A stretch of 64,000 nucleotides of DNA from Bromus sterilis (Eukaryota; Streptophyta; Magnoliopsida; Poales; Poaceae): contig OX465598.1 of NCBI GenBank assembly GCA_950022295.1, forward strand, positions 8,804,001-8,868,000, in the 5' to 3' direction. Position numbers and translations under genes: made by a program. Positions 24,586 through 36,120 of the stretch are shown piece after piece. The notes below the pieces were generated by a model. The model saw only the letters and a program-made list of their open reading frames with translations. It was not told the DNA's origin and made no database searches. How positions within the stretch are numbered: position 1 is the stretch's first letter; every line of letters starts with the position of its first letter.

Positions 24586-26010
24586 CTCTGGTATATTGCT
24601 CCATTTAGAAAGTACATGGGAGGAACTAACTATTATCAAATTCACCAAGCAAGGCATTTAGTAGTAATTCTTGTAGATCATTGATTCATGCTAGACTTTC
24701 TTTGTAGAAATGAGCTTAAGTGGTGCCCTAGATATCCCTAAATATAAATTTCTAAGTGCTCATATGACCCTCCAAATCTCAACATTTTTGTTCTCGAGAC
24801 ATACATATGTTTGTCGCCTAGCGAGTTGTCGCATTACATATTCATTTAGCACAAATCACGTTCAATCATTTCATCTTCATTTTGTCGTGTAGCGTGCTGA
24901 CTCATTTAATCTCACTTTATCCCAAGTCCCATGACTTAGAGACACCATTAAGCTCATTGCTTAAAATGAAGTCCAACTAGGGTTTTCTCTTTTTGCGAAA
25001 AAAATGAAGATGATGGCCAAGACAATGGAAACTTTCTATTGTTTACATGGCATGTCCATTTTCTGTGTGATGCATCGACTCCCTTTCCGTACCAAAATTG
25101 TACCCATAAATGGTATGGATTCACTTATTCATTCATTTTATCAAAACATTTGAGAGATCGTCTCTCGATCTATATATAGTATCCCGTAGTTCTTATGAGG
25201 ATTCACGATTTTGACAATTCACAATCTTGAGGCATCCAAATAAAATGTGTAAATTCATGGAAATTCATCAAATATCGTCCCGTACATGTTTTTTAATAAT
25301 AATAAAACAAAAGATTCGCTCACAAAATTCGGGTATATTGCTCAATTTATAAAGTACATGGGAGGAACTAACCATTATCAAATTCACCAAGCAACACATT
25401 TAGTAGTAATTCTTGTAGATAATTGATTCATGCTGGACTTTCTTTGTAGCAATGAGCTTAAGTGGTGACCTAAGTCTCCCTAAATATAAATTTCTAAGTG
25501 CTCATATGACCCTCCAAATCTCAACATTTTTGTTCTCAAGACATACATATGTTTGTCTCCTAGTGTGTATACACATTACATCTTCATTTCGCATGGATCA
25601 CGTTCAATTATTCCATCTCATTTTGTCGTGTGGCGTATTGACTCATTTAATCTCTCTTTGTCCCATGTCCCATGGCCTAGAGGCACCACTTCATCTCATT
25701 GCTTAAAATGGAGTCAAACTAGGGTTTTCTCATTTTGGGAAAAATTAAACATGATGACCAAGCAAATGGAAACTTTCTATTGTGTACATGGCATCTACAT
25801 TTTTCTGTGTGGTGTATCGACTCACTTTCCGTACCAACATTTCACCCTTAGATGGTATGGATTCACTTTTTTTAAGGGTTGGATTCACTTATTCATTCAT
25901 TATTATCAAAAATATTTCACCCAACATCGACTCACTTTCCGTCTCTCGAACTATAGTATCCCATAGTTCTTATGATTATTTATGATTTTGAAAAGGCACA
26001 ATCTTGGGGC

Positions 26011-29000
26011 ACTACTAGAGAACAAACTTCTATGTCCTACCCAAAGTGTATGTTATGGCCATAGTTGTTAGACCTTGGTCATAACCAAACAAACTTCTAT
26101 GTTCTGCGCCGATTTCTGTATTGCGGTTTTGGTGAGCTTATTTTCTTTAATATCTGAATATTGTTTTTCTTGTATGGTCTTCATAGAGTCATTCAACATC
26201 AATAGCAAAAGGTACCCAGTCTGGTATTAGCATTATTGGCCAGAGGAGTCTGTCTGATTTTTTTGCATTTGTAGACATTCTCAGTGAGACTTCTGCAACT
26301 TTTGCTCATGGGCCAGCTTTACAATTTGCAACTTCTCGAAGCCGCTCTACACATCACTTTGTATACTTCATAATTGGTCTTGATTACATTTTTTGGTTTT
26401 TTTTTCATATATGATAAAATTGTATCGACTTGTAAACGACTCTAGTCGAAAAATCCAATGATTCACATTGTATGGTTCTTCATCTGAATGACATGAGTGC
26501 TATGACCTTGTGATCTTTTGGTATAATTTTAAACATTTCTTATTTCCGTGACAAAATAGGACTTTAGGTTTATTTGTTTGTTATTATTGATTATTGCACT
26601 TATGTTTCCCCCGTCAGTTGAGAGAAGACAAGTTGCACAGATTACAGATCCTGAATTTTGTAGCGATCATCAGCTGGTACTTAGTAGAATCGGGATAGCA
26701 TGCATACCAGCTGGTATCCTGAATTAGTGATATGTTGTGAGCTACTAGTTGTAGCTGGATTACAAAGATTGTCTCTGCAAAGTCATCATTGATGGTATGA
26801 CGGTGGATATCCTCCTCACAAAATATTTATTTTGTGGAGTCCAGTATTCAACTTTTGCGGAAGATATAAAAATTGTATATGTATGTAATCTTACCCTTTT
26901 GTCCTTATGTATTGTCTCTCTTGAATATTATTGATTTATAAATTTTGATATACATCTAGACAAACCAGCACCGAGACCTGAGGTGCTTGAAGTGTCTATT
27001 ATGCCAAACACATCATGTATGTATTCTTATCTTTTTGTATCAATTCTTATCTATTTTGTTTATTGGATATTGTTTATTTTTTAATATTTTTTTCTTATAC
27101 CTATTTTACCAAACAAACAACACCAACACCTGAGGTGGCTGAAGTGGCTATTATGCTAAGCAAATCCAAGATAAATATTCTCTCTCTTCAATGGTTGATG
27201 GTGCTCTTAGTACTTGTGGCAATAGCGGGACTGCTATTTTGTTGTTTGTGTGGTAACGAAGAGAAAATCTGTTTATTTTGTGTAATCTGGAAACTTAGGA
27301 ACTACATAAGAGTATTGGATTAGAAATTCGGAATACCATGACAAAAATAGCTGTAACATTGACCTTTTTTATTTCAACTAATTATGCACAGGCCTGGTGC
27401 AATAAATTTTTGGACACAAGGAATAAATAAATATTATTTTACTTAATTTGCATACTTATCTAGATCTTATTTTTATGATGGTGTAGTCTTAAAAATATAT
27501 TTTTTCTTAGCATAATTTAACCACATGATAACATTAATAAATATTAGTTGATGTGTTTTCTGTTTGTATTGAATATCATAGAAAGATAGTAAAATGTATT
27601 TTCTAACAAAATTTTGAGCTATCACTATTTTTATACAATACATAATTTATACTATTTATGTTAAAATAATTAAAGACTGCGTTCCAATAAATATCACCAT
27701 AGTGGTTTCTAGTATATGATTAAGTAAGCATATGTATAAAAGTTGTAGAATATATAGTAAGCAAATGATAACATTCTTTAATCCTTTTTGGGAATTATAA
27801 TTTTTAGCATAAAAATGTGCATACTTTATACTTTGTATTGAAACAACAATGCTTAGAGTATTCACCAATAAATATAAAATTATGTGCATTCTAATAAGTT
27901 TCCATATGAAAATTTTATTATTTGATATGCACTTATGAAAATGTGTTTTTTATAATCATTGTTTATATAATTCTCATGTCATAATTGTGTATGGATTGAG
28001 CTGTATAAATGCTATCACAACATTTTGTCTTATGTAATACTTTTGTTCATATGTATTGATATTAATGTAGATTTATTATAAGGCAAAAGTTGTGATAAAA
28101 TTTGATATTGTGGACCACAAAAGTTATTCATTAATTTTAATAAGTAAAATATTAATATTTTATTGTGTGTGATAGATAATAGCATAGTTATTAGTATATA
28201 ATTTACCATTTTGGGCCCTTCTTTTACTGGGGCCCTCGGCGGTCGCCCATCTTGCCCGGCCTATGAGCCGACCCGGATTATACAGATATTGCCAAAGTAA
28301 CACCACAATCTCCACAAACGGAGTTAACTGGTAGAGCAACCATACACACACGACGAACTATTGATGCTATCATCAGTAATTAGGATGTTGACATTCCTAT
28401 TCATAACGATGTACCATTCCTTCGTGCTATGATAAGGAATCGTTATAATTCACTGAAGTAATATGGGTAAGATCAAAGTATCTTACATAACCCGCACTTG
28501 TTATATGAATATGCTGCTTAGGCATTTATAGTAATCATTGGGAGAGATGGGTATTTGATAAAACTGAGTACTCTACTATATCTGGTAGTACAGATTGCTG
28601 TGAAAATTAAGAATCTTATGTGGCAAGTGATTGAGGATAGATTGCCTACTCAGGAGCAAATCTTAGTTTGGTATGGTCTAGTGAATTAGAGTTGCTTCCG
28701 TGATTTATGCGACATTCGCAATTATTTAATCTTTCAAGCTACGATCTATTGTCACCCTGCTGACATTGCATACATGTCAATATCTTTCTTGCAGCTGTGG
28801 ATGACGATACAATAAAAAAAGAAGCTCAAGATTGAGTCCTTGGTCTCACATTGTTGTTGGATGTGTAACGGCTCTGTATAAATGGTTTACTAATGTTTCC
28901 AACGAAGTCACCTCAACAGATATGCTTGTTTAGGCAAAGCATTCTCAAATTTGTGACACTTTTGATTTTGATCCTCTTTCTGCAATTGGACACATAGTAT

Positions 29001-29419
29001 TGTTCTATTTGCAAGCCTATGTTTTACTGCGTGTTGAAATGAAAACCGAGCCTGATGGTTTCTTGCCTAGCTCTTTGGTTGTAAGCTACTGTGAGACATA
29101 TTTGACTCAGATTTTTTCCACATATGGAAAACATGTCTAGATATATCCAAAAAGGCATCTTCCTGAGAGATCGGTCACATTTAAGCGCATGTACAATGAT
29201 GATATCTTAGTTGTGCCACATAGGACAAGTGTTGATGTGGAGGAAAGAGAAATTGAAAAAAAATTGCTTTCTTTTATTTAAAAGATAATTTCTTAGCAAT
29301 AGTTCTCTCACCACAAATTTAGGAACCTTTAGCTATTATAGCTAAGTTAAGATAGAATCCATTATATATCACTTTTTTTGTCATATCTAAATTACGTGGT
29401 GAAACTAAGATAAAACAGC
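26011..29419 (+). other. Decayed transposon or gene sequence, unidentified
   Basis: At 26012 the last repeat unit breaks into CACTACTAGAGAACAAAC, which looks like a CACTA terminus, but no matching right end was found. The interior has exon-like pieces: two similar proline-rich segments at 26945-27000 and 27117-27170 (TPxPEVxEVxIM), a hydrophobic helix near 27185-27245, and stretches around 28620-28690 and 28930-29240 that keep coding character with stops. I do not recognise the protein. 27300-28200 is very AT-rich and featureless. Confidence 0.35.
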
Positions 29420-30834
29420 CATTACTAGAGAAAAGGCTATACATGGAATTCTTACTAGTGGCGCATTTTATATGTAATGTGCCACTATTTTATAAGGGGT
29501 GGCGCACTGGTTCAAAATGCGCCACCTATAAGCTCTTATAGGTGGCGCATTTTTTACAATGTGCCACCCCTAAGAGTGGGCCAGCCCTGGATCCTCTTAT
29601 AGGTGGGGCATTTTGCATAATGCGGCACTATTAATTTCCAGAGGGGTGGCGCATTTTGCAAAATGCGTCATTAATAAGAGCTTATGGGTGGCACATTCTG
29701 AAATGCGCCACCCCTAAGGAATTATTAGTGACGCATTTTGAAATGCGTCACCCCTAAGGAGTTATTAGTGGAGTATTCCAAAATGCGACACATTACTGGC
29801 GTATCTTGCATATGCGCCACAACTAACCTAAAAAATGTGAGGCGAAAATTCCCAACACACAAATACAACCCCCCTCCCCAGGCGTGGATCGCCTTTTCAG
29901 TTTGAAAAAAATAAAAATATATATAAATGTCAAAAAAATAAAAGAAAATAAAATTCTCATGTAATATGTGTTATAGTTGTTAGGAAAATTTACAAACATG
30001 AATTTCAACTTTTTTTTGCAAAATCTCTCGAGATTTTTTATAAAGAGGCATAACTTTTGCATACATACTCTAATGAAAAAGTTTTTTATATGAAAAATCA
30101 TCTACTCAAAAAGTTATATCCAAATTCAATCGGGAGAACCCCGTTGAACATTTTTAGAATCCTCAAAAACCTAACGAAAAAATAGTTACGGGTCTTTCAA
30201 GATCTGGAGCCAAAAAATGAAAAAAAAAATCAAACTTAGTAGTGCCGCATTTTGTATGAAATGCGCCACTAGTAACAGAAAAAAGTAAAAAAAACTAAAA
30301 AATAAAAGAATAAAAAAATTGAATTTTTTTAAGTTCATAATAAGCTAGAGGACCGTTCGGGAAGTTTCAAAAAAATGTTGAAAAATTTATCAGACCCATG
30401 AACATCAACAAGGTTTAATAGGATTTATATGATAGATATATCAACACGTGTATGTTAAATGAGCTGGTGTGGGAGTTGAATGGAACCGAGAAGTTAAGTG
30501 TGCTGGGGTTGGAGTAGTGTTAGGATGGGTGACCCGTCGGAAAGTTTGACCACGGAGGTCGGTTTGACCTAAGATTAAGCATACTAACCTGAGATTAAGA
30601 AAAAAATGAAAAAAATTCAAAAGAAAATTGTGATCCAGATCCAGATTCAAAATTCAAAAATGCACCACTAATAAGAATCACTTAGTGACGCATTTTTAGA
30701 ATGCGCAACGAATAAGGGCTTATGGATGGCACATTCTGAAATGCATAGTGGCTTGTTCTTAGTGGCGCATCGCATCTATAATGCGCCACTAAAGGAAAAA
30801 AAGAACGCCACTATAAGTCATTTTCCTAGTAGTG
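29420..30834. mobile_element. Small non-autonomous CACTA element (CACTA-2), 1,415 bp
   Basis: The left end is CATTACTAGAGAAAAGG (one change from CACTA) and the right end is the inverse of CACTACTAGGAAAATG. Both are flanked by AGC (29417-29419, 30835-30837). Subterminal regions are packed with tggcgcatttt/aaatgcgccac motifs in both orientations. No coding capacity was seen. A 5S rRNA-like segment lies at 30486-30552. Confidence 0.85.
30486..30552 (+). other. 5S rRNA-derived segment within CACTA-2
   Basis: The string gagaagttaagtgtgctggg followed by ggagtagtgttaggatgggtgacc closely matches the internal promoter half of plant 5S rRNA (gaagttaagcgtgcttggg, agtactaggatgggtgacc). Only the 3' half is recognisable, so it is not a functional 5S gene. 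The conserved part includes the region bound by the RNA polymerase III factor TFIIIA. Confidence 0.75.
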
Positions 30835-31109
30835 AGCCTTATCAACCATTGTATATGCCCTAATACTACTTGAGCGGTTAGCGCTTCGCCGGCACATATT
30901 GTCTCGGACGGAACAGTAGTCTTCATGAGCTTTCATGAGGCATGAGCCATCAGCACGGAACGGAACTACTACTTCTAGCGCACATGTTTCCTTCCTGCTC
31001 AGCCATAGATTAGTTCCAAGTTGTAATGAATCAACACGCAAAGCCACAAACATAAGTCATCAGAACCAAAATGTTTAGATTTGTAAGGTTAGATTTGCAC
31101 TAAACAATT

Positions 31110-31745
31110 TATATTTAAGGAGACCTAGGGGCACAACTTAAGCTCATTACTACAAAGAATGTCCAGTAGGAAACAATGATCTATAAGAATTTCTAATAAA
31201 TGCTCTTCTTGGTGAATTTCATAGTTGATAGTTCTCGGCGTGTACTTTCTAAATTGAGCAATAGACCAGAGTTCACGAGCTAATCTTAAATTTCTCTATT
31301 ATCACAAAGCCAAGGATGGGATGCTATCTAACGACTTTCTATGATTGTTCTCATTTTTGTCTGGATGTATCGAGATTGTGCATTGTCAAAATCGTGTATC
31401 CTCACATGATCTATGAGATTCATAGACTGATAGATGATCACTCAAATCTTATTGATAAGAATAAAGGAATAAGCCAATGCATACCATCTACGAGTAACAT
31501 TTAGTTACAAAAATGAATTGATGCCCCCACATTAAAAATAGAGATGCAATATAAACATTGAAATTTTCCATTTCCATTGGGTGGGTCATCATCTTCTCCA
31601 TCCCCCCCCCCCCCCTGCCCCCTCCCTTAAAAATAGAGAAAGCACAGTTGGACTTCATTTGAAGTAATGAGTGTAAGTGGTGCATCTCGATCATTATTTA
31701 TAAAGACTGTTGGGTGCCAATCTAACCCTCACAATGGGTATCTGA
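31110..31745 (-). repeat. Single inverted copy of the 740-bp repeat
   Basis: Read on the minus strand this stretch follows the array unit in order: tgaagtccaactgtgctttc, the agatgatgaccc region, ggtatgcattgg, the gattagctcgtgaactctgg block, attgctcaatttagaaagta and cttaagttgtgcccc. It carries an inserted C-run (31604-31619). It shows that the family is dispersed as well as tandem. Confidence 0.7.
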
Positions 31746-33381
31746 ACTTTTTTTAAGCTCATGATGTATATATGTCGCATAGTGCATAGAATCATTTCAT
31801 CCTCATTTTCCATGTGTCGCGTTGAACCATTTCAGCTCAATGTTTCATGTGCCATGCTTACTCCTTTTGTCTCTATTCTCGAGTGACGCCTTGACTCATT
31901 TCATTGACTCTATCGCATGGCACATTGACTTCTTTCATATCCAATTGTCGGGTGGGTTAACTCCTTTCATCTTCATTAGTCAGGTTTCATAAGCATTTTT
32001 ACACAATGATAGTAAGCACTACCGCATTCCTTAAATTATAGTATGAGATTTGTGATATCATACGTTTGTATTTCATAACATAATTATTCATGTGATGAAT
32101 AATGCTTTCTCCAAGGAAATTCATAGGATATTTTTGCTTCTACTATTTTGTGAAAAGGAACATGAAACTAACAAATATTAACTTGAAAGTAACCGCTTAT
32201 GCAAGATGTGTTTTCACTGGTGGGGAGTTCCACTCATCTAAATCAAAACCATATATAGGATTTTGGTCCATAAGCTAAAATTCAAAATTCAAATTCTGCA
32301 TTGCTTCTCTATCTATTCGTGATGCACTGAAAAGCAGTATGCCTTGTAATGTTTCCTTTTGTGCTTGCTTCAAATTGATTTGCGACAAAGTTTGATTTTG
32401 GAACCTAGATTCTGTTGAGTTTTCGTTTCTTAAAACATGAAAATAAATATTTGAGATGTATTTTTATTTATTTTTTGGACATGCACATATATAGTTTTTT
32501 TTACTGTTTACTGTAGGACAACTGCCCCACGGTCTTTTATTTCCAGAAATTTATACACATGCCTGTTTAAATTCGCTCACACCTATAAATTTGCATGTAA
32601 TATTTGTTTTATATTTACATACACAAAAGAACCAAAACCTAGTTTAAAAGTGGTTAACAAATACTTTCTTAGAAATACACATACAGTAAAAGTACTTTAT
32701 TAAAGCTTACATTTTTATATATGTTAATTAATATATACATGTCAAATTATTTTAGATTTTAGAAAAATGGAACTATTGATTATTTAGAAAGAGTTTCTGG
32801 GATCATTGCCCCCCGTCATCCAAATCACCTCAGTCATATTCAACATAACATCTATTAGTTTATATAACACACGATGCAGTTTTTTTTAGTGAGACGATGA
32901 ACATACTCTTTGAGTACACCCGAACAATTTAGTGAAGATTGTTATGAAGGCATTAATTTGAGATATTACCTGAACAACGCCAAAAGGTTCTTTTAGAATA
33001 CATGTAATATCTTGTAGCTCCAACATTTAGTGAAAAAAAAACTAAGATATGTTAAACTGAAATTTGATGGAGGGGATTGAAAACATAAATGGCAAAAACT
33101 ATAGACAACCATCACCTGGACCCCAAGAACTCCACTCCTTCAATCCATATATTTATTTGTCTCTTCATTGTAAACGATATTTCTTCTTTCTTGAATACCT
33201 AGGCCTGACTTCATATGGACCATGCATAACAATTATCTTAGTCATGTTTCACAAAGCATGTTGTCGCCCTCATGAAAGTCGTGGACATGTTCACATTTGA
33301 CAATGGAACGATGTTTGGTTCAAATTGGTGCCTTTTGCTCTCAGCTCTCGCCCTTTGTGGTCCATCTGTACCACCTAGTCC
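31746..33381. other. AT-rich spacer
   Basis: 31760-32000 has repeated 'cat...gtgtcgc/gcttactcc/ttgactcattt' phrases related to 2400-2600 and 20480-20570. From 32000 to 33380 I see no gene, RNA or clear repeat end. Confidence 0.5.
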
Positions 33382-33384
33382 TAA

Positions 33385-35422
33385 GAGCATCTCCAGCCGC
33401 GCCCCCAAGAGGCCCCGAAGACGGCGAAAGTAGCGTCGGACGGACGTATTTCGCCCAGTCGCGCCCTCAAGACCCCAATTAGCGCCGGATAGGGCCGATT
33501 TTGAGTCCGGCGAACCCAACACGAACCCAGCGCGCTAGGGGTCGCTTGGGGAAGCCGGACGAAACGAAATCGTCTGCCTGGCCCACTGGCAGGCCAAGCC
33601 GACCCAAAAAGGGACTTCTCTCCCCCACCTCTCCCCACTGCCTTTTCCCGTCGCCGGCCGCCGCGCCGCCGCTAGATACCGTTTCTACCGCCCAAAACAC
33701 GCCGCTGCTTCTCCCACGCTTCCCCTAGTTCACCGGCGTTTTGGACGGCGCGGAACGCCAGGCCGAGAACGCCGGCGCAAAATCACCGCCACCTCGCGCC
33801 CCACCTGTTCGACGAATTGCGTCCCCGAGATGAACTCCGACGACGAGGCACTCTTCGCCGCGTTGATGGAGGAAGAGGCGAACGCCGGCGCCCAGGACGA
33901 CGAGCACCTCATGATGCTCGCCACCTTGGCCGACCTGTTCGGTGCCAACAAGGAGCCGCACCGAGGAGGTTCCAAGATGGGTCGCCGGAAGGGAAAGGAG
34001 AGGGGTCGTTCGGAGGGCTACTGTTTGCTCTACTCGACTACTTTGCCGATGTTTCCCTGCACGGCGAGAAGACATTCCGGCGCCGGTACCGCATGGGACG
34101 AAAGCTCTTTCTTCGCATTGTCAATTCACTTCGAGAGTACGACAGCTACTTCGTTTGCAAGAAATATTGCACCGGCACAGTTGGGTTCTCCTCACTTCAG
34201 AAGTGCACAACGGTCATGGGGATGCTTGCATACGAAACTCCTGGTGATGAACAGGACGACTATGCACGCATGGCCGAGTCCACCGCCCTTGATTGTTTCT
34301 ACAGATTTTGCAGAGCAGTAGTTGGCTGCTTTGGAAAACAGTACTTGCGAGCACCCGATGCAGAAGACACTGCTCGAATCCTAGCAGAGAATGAAGCAAG
34401 AGGATTTCCTGGGATGCTTGGAAGCATTGACTGCATGCATTGGGAATGGAAGAACTGTCCATTTGCTTGGCAGGGGATGTACAAGGGTGCAAAAGGTCAC
34501 TGCAATGTGGTACTTGAGGCGGTTGCTACACATGATCTCTGGATTTGGCACTCCTTCTTTGGCATGCCAGGAACACACAATGACATCAACGTGCTGCAGT
34601 GTTCAAATATCTTTGCCAAGCTTGTCGAAGTTCATGCTCCTCCGGTGAACTTCGAGGTCAATGGGGACCAGTACAACAAGGGATATTATCTGGCAGACGG
34701 CATTTATCCAAGATGGCCGGTATTTGTGAAGACTATCTCAAACCCTGTGTCAGGGGGGAAGCACGCCCATTTTGCCAAGTGTCAGGAGGCTTGCAGGAAG
34801 GATGTCGAGCGGGCATTTGGGGTACTACAGTCTCGATTTGCCGTTGTCCGGTACCCCTCTCAGACTTGGTCGGAAGATCAAATGTGGGAGGTGATGAATT
34901 GTTGTGTCATCTTTCACAACATGATCATTGAGAGCGAGAAAGCGGAGCCAGTGTATGACTCTGAACCATATATCAACCAGGGGCCTCTTGCAGTTGTTGA
35001 TCACCAGATACCATCAGATTGGACAGCCTATCTTAACATGCGCCAGGAGATCCGAGACCGTGCATCGTCAACTGCAGGAAGATCTAGTGGATCATCTATG
35101 GATGCGCAAAGGCAATGTCTAGTTTGATCTGTTTTTTTTTATTTGTGCCGAACTATGTGTAATATCATGTTGTATGTCGAATTTGCGCCGAACTGCGCCT
35201 ATATTTCCATGTTTGTGCTGAATCTATGTCAAAAAAAATTTTGCGCCGTTTTTGGGTCGAATTTGTGCCGAATCTGAGCCGGGGCCGCCAGTCTTGGGGG
35301 TCGCCTTGGGGGCACGGCTGGGGGAAAACTCGCCCCAAGCCGTTTTCGCCGCCCAAGCGCCCCCAAGCGGCGCTAAAATAGCGCCGCAAAACGCCTTGGG
35401 GGGCGAACGGCTGGAGATGCTC
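33385..35422 (+). mobile_element. PIF/Harbinger element, 2,038 bp
   Basis: Terminal inverted repeats are GAGCATCTCCAGCCGCGCCC on the left and the inverse of GAGCATCTCCAGCCGTTCGC on the right, with TAA duplicated outside (33382-33384, 35423-35425). Inside is one intronless transposase gene on the plus strand. Full PIF elements also encode a Myb-like ORF1 protein; none fits here, so the element is incomplete even apart from its frameshifts. Confidence 0.9.
33830..35122 (+). pseudogene. PIF/Harbinger transposase (DDE), two frameshifts
   Basis: The protein begins at 33830 (MNSDDEALFAALMEEEA) and runs in that frame to about 34035 (EGYCLLYS). It then continues one frame over with DYFADVSLHGEKTFRRRYRM, consistent with loss of one base near 34035. 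The catalytic DDE residues are all present: Asp in GSIDCMHW, Asp in GTHNDINVL and Glu in KDVERAFGVLQ. Near 35065-35075 a second small deletion shifts the natural ending LQEDLVDHLWMRKGNV into another frame, with its stop at 35120-35122. The middle of the protein has no stop across about 340 codons, so inactivation is recent. The longest open frame (33817-35127) mixes wrong-frame ends with the true core. Confidence 0.85.
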
Positions 35423-35425
35423 TAA

Positions 35426-36120
35426 ACACCCTTGTATTTATGTGTGAGAAGTGTTTTTTTTATAAAAATCCCTGTCATATTATGATATCGCAAAGTCATA
35501 AGTGGAAAAAAGAGAGGTAACTTATGCACAAGAATACTCCCTCCGTAAAGAAATATATAAGCCTTTTTAGTCACTACTTTAGTGATCTAAAAATGCGTAT
35601 ATTTATTTACAGCGGGGGTATGAGTTTAAGTTTCTATATTTTAACCTTGCCATGCAATGCAGGTCAAATGAACGCACTCTCTCTCTCTATTCCCGGTCAA
35701 ACGAAGTAAAAAGACACTCTCCATGGCAAGGCAACCGAACAAAGCAAGTGGCTCTCATTTGCAATTTACTCCAATATTTGGTGAGAAAACAAACAAAAGC
35801 CTTGAACCGACGCCACAAACAGACACACACATTGACATCGCCAAAACAAATTGTGTAGCTGGAGAAATTATGGAGTAGGAAGTGTCACAGGCGCGCACAC
35901 ACACGGGAGAGCACCGTTCACCTCTGGACCGCTTCCCCCCCCCCCCCCCCCCCCCCCTCGTTGTTCTCTTCTGCCGGCGGCGAGGAAGCCATTGTCGAGG
36001 TAGATTTCTGGTTGTGTTCTTACTTGGCCGCGGGTTTTGTATTGGTTAGTCTCCTTGTTTCTTAATCAGTGTTTTCTTGATGGTGCTTGCTTTGCCAGGT
36101 GTGAAAAAAGTTCAGAAAAC
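35426..36120 (+). promoter_or_regulatory. RR-B upstream region and 5' leader
   Basis: 35880-36120 aligns with the leader of RR-A: caccgttcacctctggacc, gaggaagccattgtcgag, ggttgtgttcttacttgg, and ttggttagtctccttgtttc. A run of 23 C residues (35935-35957) occupies the place of a different sequence in RR-A. The leader has tgccag|gtgtgaaaaa just before the start, where RR-A has no such break, so a leader intron ending at 36100 is possible. 35426-35880 shows nothing else. Confidence 0.5.
35935..35957 (+). repeat. Poly-C run (23 nt) in the RR-B leader region
   Basis: Uninterrupted C from 35935 to 35957, about 165 bp before the RR-B start. Similar long C-runs occur at 31604-31619 and 57401-57431. 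Length is likely to vary and may include sequencing error. Confidence 0.9.

Larger units (their letters stand above)
19825..26010 (+). repeat. Array of about 740-bp tandem repeats, roughly six units
   Basis: The phrase tttctttgtagcaatgagctta recurs near 20360, 21100, 21846, 24411, 24703 and 25443. Intact neighbours are spaced 740-746 bp. Each unit also has ctagggttttctc, ttagtagtaattcttgtag and atatgaccctccaaatctc blocks. A 1.9-kb transposon (21862-23769) sits in one unit, and a deletion plus an 85-bp foreign piece disturbs another near 24500-24585. There are no genes; short frames repeat with the unit. A single inverted unit occurs at 31110-31745. Confidence 0.85.

Noticed and set aside
26011..29419. 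Treating the CACTACTAG at 26012 and the element ending at 30834 as one CACTA
   Set aside because: The 29420-30834 element has its own left end and matching AGC duplication, and the motif content differs.
30486..30552. A functional 5S rRNA gene
   Set aside because: Only the 3' half is recognisable, with several changes, and it sits inside a transposon without a terminator or tandem 5S spacer.
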